The notes beneath the pieces are model-generated. The model made no database searches, had not been told where the DNA came from, and saw nothing but the letters and a program-made list of their open reading frames with translations. This document shows positions 25,675 to 35,685 of a stretch of 64,000 bases of DNA, in pieces. This DNA comes from Vibrio aerogenes (GTDB taxonomy: Bacteria > Pseudomonadota > Gammaproteobacteria > Enterobacterales > Vibrionaceae), in contig NZ_AP024861.1 in the NCBI RefSeq assembly GCF_024346755.1, positions 3,782,001-3,846,000 of the forward strand. The letters run 5' to 3'. The translations under genes and the position numbers were made by a program. Each line of letters begins with the position of its first letter. The first letter of the stretch is position 1.

Positions 25675-27075
25675 CTATATCACACGGGAAAATTGTTGCT
25701 GCCGGGCCCTGTTTCGTAGATACCGGTCAAAACACATACAAATATTGCGAATGAGTAACCGCCCCCTTGGAGTCACCAAAATCACGTTGGGCGTTATTTT
25801 TACCAGACCATCAGTTGCGAAAGTCTGAAGCAACCCTAAATCTTCACTGAAATAACGATCGAACTGAATACCAAAATCAGACTGGATGGCTTTCTTGTCC
25901 AGTACAAAATTACACATCAGTTGCTTAATCACTTCACGCCGGATTAAATCATCCCGATCAAGAGAAACACCTTTCCACAAGGCATGGCGCTGTTCATCCA
26001 CCTGATGATAATACTGCGATAGCTCTTTGTGGTTCTGTGCATACACATCACCAACCATTGAGATGGCAGAAACACCAAAACCAATCAAATCACAGTCGCC
26101 ATGAATCGTATATCCCTGAAAATTCCTGTGCAGGCACCCTTGCCTTTGTGCAACGGCCAAATCATCATCAGGCACAGAGAAATGATCCATACCGATATAT
26201 TGATAACCCGCACCGGTCAAATGCCGGATAGCAGACTGAAGAATATTCATTTTTTCCTGAGCAACCGGCAAGTCTGCTTCTTTTATTTTTCGTTGCGCTG
26301 CAAACAACTGTGGCATATGAGCATAATTAAAAACAGATAAACGCTCGGGCGCCAGCTGAATGACTTTCTTCAGTGTCTCCGTAAATGATTCGCAACTTTG
26401 CTTCGGTAAACCATAAATTAAATCAAGATTCACAGATCTGAAGCCAATTGATTTCGCTCGTGCGACTAAATCAATGATAAACGCTTCATCCTGCTCACGG
26501 TTAATCAATTGTTGAACCTGTTTATCAAAATCCTGAACACCGATACTCAGACGGTTAAAACCTTCCTGATATAAATGGTCCAGCAAAGTTACATCAATTT
26601 CCCGGGGGTCTATTTCAATGCTGATCTCAGCATCCGGGGTAAAATCAAACTCGGCACGCAACAGCGTCATTAAACGGCTGATTTGGGCTTCGGTCAGAAA
26701 AGTGGGCGTACCACCACCAAAATGTAACTGCACAACCTCCCGATTCTGCAGCTGTAGCAGAGAGGCCCTCTGACGAATTTCCAGCTCTAAAACATCCAGA
26801 TATTCATCAGCTTTGTGATGATGACGGGTCACCAGTTTATTACAGCCACAGTAGTAGCAAAGCTTATGACAGAATGGAATATGAATATATAACGACAATG
26901 GACGCTCGGGATACTGAGTACATGCCATGTCGAATTCAGCAATAGTAAAAGCTTCATGAAATTCTAAGGCAGTCGGGTACGAGGTGTAGCGGGGCCCGGA
27001 GTAGTTGTACTTATCCAACATATCCTGGTCCCATATGACCTGCTGATCCAATATTGCTCGTTGAAACATATTCAT
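25675..27075 (-). CDS. hemN: Oxygen-independent coproporphyrinogen III oxidase
   Basis: HemN is a radical-SAM enzyme converting coproporphyrinogen III to protoporphyrinogen IX without oxygen. The 466-residue protein carries the cluster motif C69, C73 and C76 (CHKLCYYC, followed by GCNK), the SAM glycine motif LHFGGGTPTFL, and the HemN-specific tail RGRLLIRNICMCFDRYLR. The NYSGPRYTSYPTA N-terminus marks true HemN rather than HemW. It faces hemY convergently, so haem genes flank one terminator. Anaerobic (FNR/ArcA) control would be expected but no clear site was seen upstream. Confidence 0.97.
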   Translation of the reverse strand: MNMFQRAILDQQVIWDQDMLDKYNYSGPRYTSYPTALEFHEAFTIAEFDMACTQYPERPLSLYIHIPFCHKLCYYCGCNKLVTRHHHKADEYLDVLELEIRQRASLLQLQNREVVQLHFGGGTPTFLTEAQISRLMTLLRAEFDFTPDAEISIEIDPREIDVTLLDHLYQEGFNRLSIGVQDFDKQVQQLINREQDEAFIIDLVARAKSIGFRSVNLDLIYGLPKQSCESFTETLKKVIQLAPERLSVFNYAHMPQLFAAQRKIKEADLPVAQEKMNILQSAIRHLTGAGYQYIGMDHFSVPDDDLAVAQRQGCLHRNFQGYTIHGDCDLIGFGVSAISMVGDVYAQNHKELSQYYHQVDEQRHALWKGVSLDRDDLIRREVIKQLMCNFVLDKKAIQSDFGIQFDRYFSEDLGLLQTFATDGLVKITPNVILVTPRGRLLIRNICMCFDRYLRNRARQQQFSRVI

Positions 27076-27207
27076 TTATTCCGCACTCAACACTGAAAGT
27101 GTATTTTGCCACACAGATTGGGTCTCGAGTTGAATAAGAAAACAGAAAATCTTAGTAATCGTCTAAACTGTTACTCAGATCACTGAACTCATTCATTTGC
27201 ACCACGA

Positions 27208-27696
27208 CTAAATGGTTTGAACCAGAATTTGGTTATCTGTTGCCTTTAAATCTTTCCGGAGCTGATGTAACTCCTGATTAATAGCTTCATGAAGCCGCTC
27301 TTCCGCTTTCATACGACTCAGGTTTTGCTTCATGCGCTCCTGCTTAGGCAATGCCTGTCGCGCCTCACCTCGCGCCATATCTTTGACAATATGATACAGT
27401 TCGCTGATAGCCGGGTAGGTTTGCTCAAAGTCGACCCGTTGCTCTCCCTGAACATAATCCATAATACAGTAGATTCGGATACTTAGTTCAGACAGGTCAC
27501 ATTGCCCCTGAATACCAACCATACATAAAGTGTTCACATTATCAAAAATATTCGCGTTTCTCTTTTCAACTGCCAAAGCCTGATGCTTTGCAAGCAAAGC
27601 TTTCTGCTTTTTCAGTTTGAATAACAAATATCCGGCATAAACAGCCAAAACCAGAATAATGATACTGCCAATGACCACAAGTACGGTTAAATTCAT
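27208..27696 (-). CDS. DUF2489 membrane protein
   Basis: The 162-residue protein has one N-terminal membrane helix (LTVLVVIGSIIILVLAVYAGYLLF) and a cytoplasmic helical domain matching DUF2489, with VNTLCMVGIQGQCDLSELSIRIYCIMDYV and FEQTYPAISELYHIVKDM. No function is known. In vibrios it sits next to yihI and hemN, as here. It lies 15 bases after yihI and is probably in the same transcript. Confidence 0.85.
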   Translation of the reverse strand: MNLTVLVVIGSIIILVLAVYAGYLLFKLKKQKALLAKHQALAVEKRNANIFDNVNTLCMVGIQGQCDLSELSIRIYCIMDYVQGEQRVDFEQTYPAISELYHIVKDMARGEARQALPKQERMKQNLSRMKAEERLHEAINQELHQLRKDLKATDNQILVQTI

Positions 27697-27711
27697 TCTC
27701 GGCTCCAGAGA

Positions 27712-28263
27712 TTACAATTTATCAGTGTCCAGATCGGTAAACTGCTGTAACAACTCATCTTCATCCGACAGTCCTGAAAAATCAGAAGTATCCGGCTGGT
27801 CATCATCATCTGGTGCCTGAGTATCCATCTCTTCCAGTAAACCAAGTTGTTGCATCAATTGCTCGATCCGATCGAGCTTTTCATCGACATACTTTTGTAA
27901 ACCTGCACCAAGCTTTTCACCGTTCTCCAAACGCCCCAACAGCACCTGTAACTGCGCATCATTTTCCAGCTGTATTAATTCCTGTTCAGCAGAAAGACGT
28001 CGCTCCTGTTTGGTTTGTTTTTTGGGCGCATCGACAATGAGAGGAACCTTTTTCTTACTCCCCAGACGCGGATCTCCGTGTTGATTGCTTTTTACAAAAT
28101 CACCTTCAGCGCCCTGAGAGTGGCGGCTTCCGGTTTTTAATCCTTTTCTTTTCTTTTCTTTTTTTCTCAGACGACCTTCAATATCTACATTTTTACGGTT
28201 ACTTTTCCGTGCAAATACAAGATCACCATTCACACCTGTTGTTGTTACTTTTCTGCGAGTCAT
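27712..28263 (-). CDS. yihI: Der GTPase-activating protein YihI
   Basis: YihI stimulates the GTPase of the ribosome-assembly factor Der. The 183-residue protein has a very basic N-terminal half (RLRKKEKKRKGLKTGSRHS, DPRLGSKKKVPL) and an acidic C-terminal half, with the conserved block LSAEQELIQLENDAQLQVLLGRLENGE...YVDEKLDRIEQLMQQLGL. It overlaps the upstream methyltransferase by four bases (ATGA), so the two are coupled. Confidence 0.92.
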   Translation of the reverse strand: MTRRKVTTTGVNGDLVFARKSNRKNVDIEGRLRKKEKKRKGLKTGSRHSQGAEGDFVKSNQHGDPRLGSKKKVPLIVDAPKKQTKQERRLSAEQELIQLENDAQLQVLLGRLENGEKLGAGLQKYVDEKLDRIEQLMQQLGLLEEMDTQAPDDDDQPDTSDFSGLSDEDELLQQFTDLDTDKL

Positions 28264-28907
28264 GACAAGCCTTTCCTCAGTAAAATTACATCACGCCCGA
28301 TAAATTCAAGTTCAAGCTTATCCCGCTCAGCTAAATACCGGAATGTTTTCTGGCTGAAAAAACTCACGTGGGTGAGGTCATTTTTATAGTGCCAGGTTGA
28401 AAATGCATCCTGACTTTCAACTAATTTCGTCATTAAACCAATATATCCACCAGGTTTCAGCATGTTTAACCATTGCAGCCAAACCTCTCCGGGATGATAT
28501 AAATACTCAATCACTTCTGTTGCCGTAATAAAATCATAGGTTGATGATAGAGCCGATATATTGTGATGGTAAAAAAAATCGTACAGCGTTGTCTGGTGAC
28601 CAGCTTCTTCCAGCATGACTGACAACGTCGGTCCCGGTCCACATCCATAATCCAGCCCTGAAGATTCGGGCGGCAAACGTTGCTTCAGCGGCAGACACAA
28701 GCGAGACAAAAACCGCCTGTATCCGGGATCAGAAGGATGATTCTCATGCAAATCATAGATGGCTTTTTCTTCGTCTGCCTCTAAACGATAAGAGGGAGCA
28801 ACACTCACCAGGGCACAGCAAGGACACTGCCAATATTCACGCCGTTTATCCTGATGATAAAACTGCAAAGAAGAAGCGTCACAAAGCGGACAACTATGCA
28901 TGCGCAC
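28260..28907 (-). CDS. Class I SAM-dependent methyltransferase with zinc ribbon
   Basis: The 215-residue protein starts with a probable zinc-binding segment made of two CxxC pairs, one in HSCPLCDASS and one in YWQCPCCALV, followed by the methyltransferase domain. SAM motif I is SSGLDYGCGPGPTLSVMLEEAG, and later come YDFITATEVIEYLYHPGEVWLQWLNMLKPGGYIGLMTKL and an FFSQKTFRYLAE segment. The closest general class is methyltransf_23 (UbiG-like). The substrate is unknown. Coupling to yihI hints at, but does not prove, a role near the ribosome. MRMHSCPLC offers two nearby ATGs. Confidence 0.85.
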   Translation of the reverse strand: MRMHSCPLCDASSLQFYHQDKRREYWQCPCCALVSVAPSYRLEADEEKAIYDLHENHPSDPGYRRFLSRLCLPLKQRLPPESSGLDYGCGPGPTLSVMLEEAGHQTTLYDFFYHHNISALSSTYDFITATEVIEYLYHPGEVWLQWLNMLKPGGYIGLMTKLVESQDAFSTWHYKNDLTHVSFFSQKTFRYLAERDKLELEFIGRDVILLRKGLS

Positions 28908-28995
28908 TCCGGATTAGAGGATCATTAACCATAAGGATGCGGAACATACCAGAAACTGAGAAAATAGTGGAGTCAGTATACCGACTTTTTCAGGC

Positions 28996-29328
28996 TTATT
29001 TATAAAAAAAACGACAGGAGAACCTGTCGCTTTCTAATTCTGCTTTCTGAGCAGAAAATGATTCGGGCACATAACTGTGCACAACTTTCCATTTGTTATT
29101 CGTGCTTTCCATGCATAAACATCGTTTGTCATCATCCTGATGAATTTTAACTGTCCATGAAAACTTCACTGTTATGGGCACTTCCGTGTCCTGGTCCTTT
29201 CCACGCTTCTTCCTGAAACAAATAGACCATCCATATCGGGTACAACGCCTTGTCGACCCTGAAAGGCTATCACAAAGACTATTCGCGAAACCCACGATCA
29301 AATTTACCTGAATTTTCAGTAAGAACAA
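28996..29328 (-). CDS. Hypothetical protein with its own terminator, doubtful
   Basis: A 110-codon frame opens with TTG and ends exactly over a terminator hairpin (29004-29029), which supports transcription on this strand. The C-terminal two-thirds (EVPITVKFSWTVKIHQDDDKRCLCMESTNNKWKVVHSY) looks like real protein, with alternating strands and charged turns. The N-terminal part is less convincing, and the gene could be a decayed remnant or start internally. No family is recognised. Confidence 0.4.
   Translation of the reverse strand: MFLLKIQVNLIVGFANSLCDSLSGSTRRCTRYGWSICFRKKRGKDQDTEVPITVKFSWTVKIHQDDDKRCLCMESTNNKWKVVHSYVPESFSAQKAELESDRFSCRFFYK
29004..29029 (-). terminator. Rho-independent terminator on the minus strand
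   Basis: On the minus strand CGACAGG-TTCT-CCTGTCG forms a seven-base-pair stem with a tetraloop, directly followed by eight Ts. It ends whatever is transcribed leftwards from 29030-29500. Confidence 0.9.
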
Positions 29329-29429
29329 CGTGCCTGCTTTGTTTATTTATCACACTTTGAAACAATTTTTTAAAAAATATTAAAAATCAGATGATTAAAT
29401 TAATCAAACCATAAACAGAGGATGTATTT

Positions 29430-29480
29430 ATGGGCAATCTCTTACAAAAATCATCAGAAAAAAAGAAAATTATCCGATAA
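29430..29480 (+). CDS. Candidate 16-codon small ORF upstream of engB
   Basis: ATG GGC AAT CTC opens a 16-codon frame, MGNLLQKSSEKKKIIR, eight bases after the ribosome-binding sequence AGAGG. It lies about 130 bases before engB on the same strand. It could be a leader peptide, a small protein or chance; there is no homology argument. Confidence 0.25.
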   Translation: MGNLLQKSSEKKKIIR

Positions 29481-29611
29481 TCGACTACTGCGTCCGAATA
29501 CGCTCTCATGAATCATAAAGATAATCATCCTCTCTTTTGAACTATCCAGCTATCAAGAGTATTCATGATATACTCAATGCTGTTCCAGACTTTGCCACAA
29601 TGGAGTTTACT

Positions 29612-30253
29612 TTGAGTGTAAAAATTAACTATCAAAACACACACTTTATTACCAGTGCCCCGGATATTCGGCACTTACCTGAAGATCAAGGCATTGAAAT
29701 TGCGTTTGCCGGCCGCTCAAATGCAGGGAAATCAAGTGCGTTAAACCGGCTGGCTAACCAGAAAAGTCTGGCGAAAACCAGTAAAACACCCGGCAGAACT
29801 CAGCTTATAAATTTATTCAAAGTCACTGAGGATTGTCATATTGTCGATTTACCGGGATATGGATTCGCTCAGGTTCCCATTGAGATGAAAAAGAAATGGC
29901 AGAAATCCCTGGGAGAATACCTGCAAAAGCGCCAGTGCCTGAATGGTCTGGTCGTTTTAATGGATATCCGTCATCCAATGAAAGATTTGGATCAACAGCT
30001 GATTCACTGGGCAGTTGAAAGTCATATTCCGGTTCAGGTTCTGCTCACCAAAGCAGATAAGCTGAAAAGTGGTGCCAGAAAAGCACAACTGCTGAAGATC
30101 AGAGAAGCTTCACTCGCATTTTGTGGTGATGTCAGCGTTGATTTATTTTCTTCTTTGTCAGGCATCGGTGTTGACACATTACGCAATAAACTTGATAGCT
30201 GGTTTTCACCGGCTTTGACTTCCGGCTCCGATCCTGATGCGGATGAAGTTTAA
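29612..30253 (+). CDS. engB: Ribosome biogenesis GTPase EngB (YsxC/YihA)
   Basis: EngB is an essential GTPase for large-subunit ribosome assembly. The GTPase motifs are all present: G1 [10 protein letters not shown]2 KTPGRTQ, G3 DLPGYG and G4 TKADK, with the late motif FSSLSGIG. The open frame extends upstream to 29537, and an ATG occurs at 29600. I prefer the TTG at 29612 because it gives [12 protein letters not shown], the usual Vibrio start, and has GGAG six bases before it. The product is then 213 residues. The neighbours spf and polA are as in E. coli. Confidence 0.93.
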   Translation: MSVKINYQNTHFITSAPDIRHLPEDQGIEIAFAGRSNAGKSSALNRLANQKSLAKTSKTPGRTQLINLFKVTEDCHIVDLPGYGFAQVPIEMKKKWQKSLGEYLQKRQCLNGLVVLMDIRHPMKDLDQQLIHWAVESHIPVQVLLTKADKLKSGARKAQLLKIREASLAFCGDVSVDLFSSLSGIGVDTLRNKLDSWFSPALTSGSDPDADEV

Positions 30254-30325
30254 TTTCCTCAGCTAAAACATCACTATCATTTCATCAGTCCTCCACAACC
30301 AGAAGATGCTTGAGTATCAGCACAA

Positions 30326-30353
30326 ATAAAAACCCCACCTTCCTGGCGGGGTT
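30326..30353 (-). terminator. Minus-strand terminator between spf and engB
   Basis: Read leftwards, AACCCC and GGGGTT form a stem extended by GCC/GGT, followed by TTTTTATT. The plus-strand side lacks a T run, so it serves transcription entering from the Spot 42 side. Confidence 0.8.
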
Positions 30354-30691
30354 AACGGGAGAGATAATGAACTTTTTGTTATTTGTTTTTGTGCCACTAG
30401 AAGCATCGTTCAATATCAAGAATATTGCAATCCCGAATTAATAAATTTAACAGTCAAACAATTTAAAACCTATCCTATTGATAATAAAGATAAAAGTATT
30501 AATTTTATATCTTTATTCACAAATAGAATTAATTAATTTGTGACAAACAATTAATTACAAATTCGTTATATACATTCATTTCATTCAAGATAGCCGACAT
30601 CGGAACAGACGGAGAAGAAAAACGGAGAGAGAAGACACGGAAAGGTCTCAAAAGCGAAGATTTAAGCTTTAGTATCAATATGTTAATACAA
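30354..30691. other. Intergenic region between engB and Spot 42
   Basis: This A+T-rich stretch has no convincing ORF; the longest minus-strand candidate is 23 codons near 30600. Around 30600-30645 the plus strand is purine-rich with four CGGA motifs, which read TCCG on the minus strand. The region is bounded on the left by a minus-strand terminator, so a short minus-strand RNA is possible. Confidence 0.5.
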
Positions 30692-30797
30692 TAAAAAACG
30701 CCCCAGTCAAAAACTGACTGGGGCGGCTGAAACAGCCTAATCCAATAACGTGAAACAAAAGGTCTGAAAGATAGAACATCTTACCTCTGTACCCTAC
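30692..30797 (-). ncRNA. spf: Spot 42 small regulatory RNA
   Basis: The minus strand reads GTAGGGTACAGAGGTAAGAT, then GTTCTATCTTTCAGACCTTTTG, and ends in the terminator CGCCCCAGTCAG...CTGACTGGGGCG plus Ts. This is nearly identical to E. coli Spot 42, which lies in the same place next to polA. Spot 42 is an Hfq-dependent RNA repressed by cAMP-CRP that silences secondary sugar-use genes, with xylose and galactose genes among its targets in E. coli. A -10-like TACATT lies upstream. Here it sits in the same window as cyaA and xylB. Confidence 0.97.
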
Positions 30798-30909
30798 GTC
30801 ATTTAATGTACAATATACTGATGAAAAAAGAAACCCTTTTTGTAATTAATTTTCATATTTTATTTTATCAAAATACATAAGGTCATGATTCATCCTTGTT
30901 TTTTTCAAT

Positions 30910-30938
30910 TAAAAAAAAACTGGCGTATAAACACCAGT
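30910..30938 (-). terminator. polA terminator
   Basis: About 90 bases past the polA stop, the minus strand reads CTGGTGT-TTAT-ACGCCAG followed by nine Ts: a seven-base-pair stem with one G-U pair. Confidence 0.88.
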
Positions 30939-31026
30939 TATTGATTTAAATAAGATTAAGATCACACATTCAACAGGTGAATACACTTAACCAGGACAAA
31001 CCTATTCATTTTAAAGTTAAAAATGG

Positions 31027-33807
31027 TTAATGCGCTTGTTCCCAGCTTTCGCCATCACCACATTCAGCCAGTAACGGAACATTCAGCGATGCGGCTGACT
31101 CCATGAGTTTCTGTATTTTACTTTCAATTTCGGGTAAAAATGACTCTTGGACTTCAAATACCAGTTCATCATGAACCTGCATCAGTAAACGAACTCTGCC
31201 CTGCCCTTCATCTTCAATCCATTGGTCAACTAATAACATCGCTTTTTTGATAATATCCGCTGCGGTTCCCTGCATCGGTGCATTAATTGCCGCCCGCTCA
31301 GCAGCCTTACGCCGCATTCCGTTTCTTGAACGAATTTCAGGCAGATATAAACGCCGGCCAAACAGAGTTTCAACGTAACCATTCTCACTCGCTTTGGAAC
31401 GGGTATCTTCCATATACTGCATCACACCAGGATAACGCTCAAAATAGGTATCCATATAGGATTGCGCTTCTGCCCGCGAGATCCCGAGCTGTTTCGCTAA
31501 ACCAAATGCACTCATCCCATAGATCAACCCAAAATTAACGGCTTTGGCACGTCGGCGGTGTTCACTTGAAACCTCATCAATATGAACCCCTAAAATCTCA
31601 GCCGCAGTTGCAGCATGGATATCCTTTCCTTCACGGAAAGCATCCAGTAAGGCCTGATCACCAGAGAGATGAGCCATGATTCTTAACTCAATTTGAGAGT
31701 AATCGATAGCAACAACTTTCCAGCCTTTTTCCGCAATAAACGCCTGACGGATTCTCCGGCCTTCTTCATTACGGACCGGTATATTCTGTAAGTTTGGATC
31801 GGTCGATGATAAACGCCCTGTCGCCGTCACTGCCTGATGATATGACGTATGAACCCGTCCGGTTGCAGGATTGATCATTTTGGGTAATTTATCGGTATAC
31901 GTTGATTTGAGCTTAGCCAGTCCCCGGTACTCCAGTATTACCTGAGGTAACGGATAATCTAAAGCCAGCTCCTGTAAAACCTCTTCATTGGTTGAAGGTG
32001 CACCGGATGGCGTTTTCTTCACTACAGGTAAGCCCATCTTATCAAACAGAATAACCTGCAATTGTTTGGGAGAACTGAGATTGAATTCTTCACCTGCTAT
32101 CTCAAAAGCTTTTTGCTCAAGTTCCGTTAATCTGACCGAGATTTCCTGAGACTGAGCATGAAGTAACGAATCATCAATTAAGACCCCTGTTCTTTCCATT
32201 CTGGACAAAACAGGAACCAAAGGAACTTCGATCTCTTCATACACACGCTTCAGCTTCGGATTTGCTTCAATATTTTCGGTTAAGCGATTGTGCAGACGTA
32301 AAGTAATATCAGCATCTTCAGCAGCATATATACCTGCCTGTTCCAAATCGATTTGATTAAATGTCAGCTGATTTTTACCTTTACCGGCAATCTGTTCGAA
32401 CGAAATACATTGGTGCTGCAGAAAACGTAATGCCAGACTATCCATATCATGACGTCCGCCGACACTGTCGTAAACGTAGGATGCCAGCATGGTATCATGA
32501 CGTATCCCGCGCAGTTCGATGTCGTAACGGGCCATGATACTCATATCAAACTTCAGATTCTGCCCGGCTTTTGCCAGGTTCTCATCTTCAAGCAGCGGTT
32601 TCAGTTTCTCTAACACCCACTCCCTGCTCAACTGCTGAGGTGCATCAAGATAATCATGAGCCAGCGGTACATAAGCAGCTTCTCCCTCTTCAGTTGCGAA
32701 AGATAAACCAACCAGATTAGCTGTCATGTAATCCAAACCATCGGTTTCAGTATCAAATGCAAATAAAGATGCCGCTTTCAATTTATCCAGCCAGGATAAA
32801 AATGTCGCTTCATCCAGAACTGTCTGGTAACCGGACTGATCGATTTTGACGGCTGAGGTATTCACCTGAGATGAGGATTCATTCTGAGTATTCCCGGATG
32901 ATGGCGCAGACTCCGCATTTTCGCTGCCTTCAGTCAGCTCATTCAACCATGACTTAAATGCCAGCTGGCTATACATCTCTGTCAGAGTATCTTTATCCGG
33001 ATCTTGTTTAACTAATGCGTCCGACGTTTCGTCCAGAGCCACATCAAGCTTAATCGTCGCCAGCTGATAAGAAAGCAAAGCATCATCTTTATGCGCTTCA
33101 AGCTTTTTCGCCATACTTTTGGCGCCCCGAAAGCTCAATTCTGAGATTTTATCAAGGTTTTGATACAGCGTATCCAGTCCGCCGATTCCCTGAAGTAATG
33201 CCTTCGCTGTTTTTTCTCCAACCCCGGGGACACCCGGAATATTATCGACCTTATCACCCATTAATGATAAGTAATCAATAATCAGTTCGGGTGGGATACC
33301 AAACTTTTCAATCACACCCTCACGATCCAGAATGACGTTTGTCATCGTATTGATTAACGTCACATGCTCATTGACAAGCTGAGCCATATCTTTATCACCG
33401 GTACTGATTAAAACAGGTATACCAGCCTGCGCGGCCTGAGTGGAAATTGTACCAATCACATCATCGGCTTCCACACCCTCTATCGCCAGTAATGGCAGCC
33501 CCATAGCACGGATAATTTTATGTAGCGGCTCGATTTGATTGCTCAATTCATCCGGCATGGGTGGCCGGTGCGCTTTGTATTGTGGATAAATATCATCCCG
33601 GAAAGTTTTTCCTTTTGCATCGAAGATGACGGCAATCCGATCAGATGGATATTGCCGTAGCATGCTGCGAATCATATTCACAACGCCATAAATTGCATTC
33701 GTCTGAATGTTACCGTTGCTCATCGTTTCAGGATAAGCATGGAATGCGCGATACAGATAAGATGAGCCATCAATAAGAATGAGAGGATTATCAGGAATTT
33801 GAGCCAT
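31027..33807 (-). CDS. polA: DNA polymerase I
   Basis: PolA fills gaps and removes RNA primers. The 926-residue protein has three domains. The 5' nuclease spans about residues 1-290 ([45 protein letters not shown]). The 3'-5' exonuclease keeps its acidic motif ([11 protein letters not shown], near residue 355), so proofreading should be active. The polymerase domain (about 520-926) includes [47 protein letters not shown] and [11 protein letters not shown] Ser/Asn-rich linker, variable in the family, lies near 300-330. The start is [11 protein letters not shown]; the frame is open 11 codons further. A consensus DnaA box lies about 135 bases upstream. Confidence 0.97.
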   Translation of the reverse strand: MAQIPDNPLILIDGSSYLYRAFHAYPETMSNGNIQTNAIYGVVNMIRSMLRQYPSDRIAVIFDAKGKTFRDDIYPQYKAHRPPMPDELSNQIEPLHKIIRAMGLPLLAIEGVEADDVIGTISTQAAQAGIPVLISTGDKDMAQLVNEHVTLINTMTNVILDREGVIEKFGIPPELIIDYLSLMGDKVDNIPGVPGVGEKTAKALLQGIGGLDTLYQNLDKISELSFRGAKSMAKKLEAHKDDALLSYQLATIKLDVALDETSDALVKQDPDKDTLTEMYSQLAFKSWLNELTEGSENAESAPSSGNTQNESSSQVNTSAVKIDQSGYQTVLDEATFLSWLDKLKAASLFAFDTETDGLDYMTANLVGLSFATEEGEAAYVPLAHDYLDAPQQLSREWVLEKLKPLLEDENLAKAGQNLKFDMSIMARYDIELRGIRHDTMLASYVYDSVGGRHDMDSLALRFLQHQCISFEQIAGKGKNQLTFNQIDLEQAGIYAAEDADITLRLHNRLTENIEANPKLKRVYEEIEVPLVPVLSRMERTGVLIDDSLLHAQSQEISVRLTELEQKAFEIAGEEFNLSSPKQLQVILFDKMGLPVVKKTPSGAPSTNEEVLQELALDYPLPQVILEYRGLAKLKSTYTDKLPKMINPATGRVHTSYHQAVTATGRLSSTDPNLQNIPVRNEEGRRIRQAFIAEKGWKVVAIDYSQIELRIMAHLSGDQALLDAFREGKDIHAATAAEILGVHIDEVSSEHRRRAKAVNFGLIYGMSAFGLAKQLGISRAEAQSYMDTYFERYPGVMQYMEDTRSKASENGYVETLFGRRLYLPEIRSRNGMRRKAAERAAINAPMQGTAADIIKKAMLLVDQWIEDEGQGRVRLLMQVHDELVFEVQESFLPEIESKIQKLMESAASLNVPLLAECGDGESWEQAH

Positions 33808-33941
33808 AGTCTGTTGGTATCCAAATTTTTCGGGAATCACAAGCAGGCCTTAGAATGCCACTTCTGTCTTCAGGATGCTACGCTCTGAATTACTTTTGGT
33901 TGAAATGAGCAGAATCATTGAAAGATGGGGGAACGGTATTT

Positions 33942-33950
33942 TGTGGATAA
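33942..33950 (+). promoter_or_regulatory. Consensus DnaA box upstream of polA
   Basis: TGTGGATAA is the exact reverse complement of the strict DnaA box TTATCCACA. It lies 135 bases upstream of the polA start. A single perfect nonamer can arise by chance, but DnaA-responsive polA transcription has been reported in E. coli. Confidence 0.55.
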
Positions 33951-34132
33951 GTCTGTTCATACTTTTTTTCGTCCGTAAATAGACACGGACAAATATGCAA
34001 TAAAAATAGAAATAAGACATTGATTATTAATAAAAAATAAAAAGATCTGTGTAAATGACAACGATCCTTTTGTGATCAATAGCTGTGGAAAAGTATAGCT
34101 TTTGTACAATGAGGGACTTTTATATATCGTAA

Positions 34133-34167
34133 AAAAAGAAAAGCGATATTCAAATATGAATATCGCC
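34133..34167 (-). terminator. Terminator downstream of hemB
   Basis: The minus strand reads GCGATATTC-ATATTT-GAATATCGC, a nine-base-pair stem, followed by TTTTCTTTTTTT. It is about 220 bases after the hemB stop and before polA, so it separates the two transcripts. Confidence 0.85.
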
Positions 34168-34383
34168 TAGCATAAGGAAGAAAGTGATTTATGTGACAAA
34201 TCGCTTTCCTGTAAAGCTATAAATTACACTGGAAGCAATGTGAGCAATGTCGTGCCAAAAAGAATGAATATGCCTGACTATATTTCGTTTATGAATATAC
34301 AGAACAGCAAGTGCATTCCCTATGACGAGGTTAATAATAACCATTCTCACTTGAGAGTCAAGTGCAAATAAGAATTAATATCA

Positions 34384-35454
<1,071 letters not shown>

Positions 35455-35503
35455 TCAGGCCACAAAGCTCAGACTTTTGAACTCTGTCTGAGTGATTAAA
35501 ATC

Positions 35504-35565
35504 ATATACCCAAACCACCTGAACATACATCATTCAGCGCCAGCCGAAAGATGGTTTGGGTATAT
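35504..35565. repeat. Inverted repeat, Vibrio-type palindromic element
   Basis: ATATACCCAAACCACCT on the left is matched by AGATGGTTTGGGTATAT on the right, a near-perfect 17-base inverted repeat around a 28-base loop. From memory, copies with the same arms are scattered in intergenic regions of vibrios. A one-armed relative with one mismatch lies at 58111. It separates hemB from tatD and could form a hairpin in either transcript. Confidence 0.8.
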
Positions 35566-35685
35566 CACTCCACTGATTCTCCACCATACAACAATCATGA
35601 AAAATCTTCATACCCCGTTCTCCCCTGTTTTCTCAGGATATTCCGGTATACTAAGCAACACAAATCCGAATATTCAGACAAAACT

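Larger units (their letters stand above)
33808..34383. other. Intergenic region between hemB and polA
   Basis: This 576-base A+T-rich region holds the polA promoter, a DnaA box and a minus-strand terminator at 34133-34167. Around 34040-34100 there are three GATC sites and an imperfect TGTGGAAAA. No gene is supported. Confidence 0.6.

Noticed and set aside
33942..34100. Replication origin between polA and hemB
   Set aside because: Only one consensus DnaA box is present, with no A+T-rich 13-mers, and Vibrio oriC lies by mioC/gidA, which are not here.
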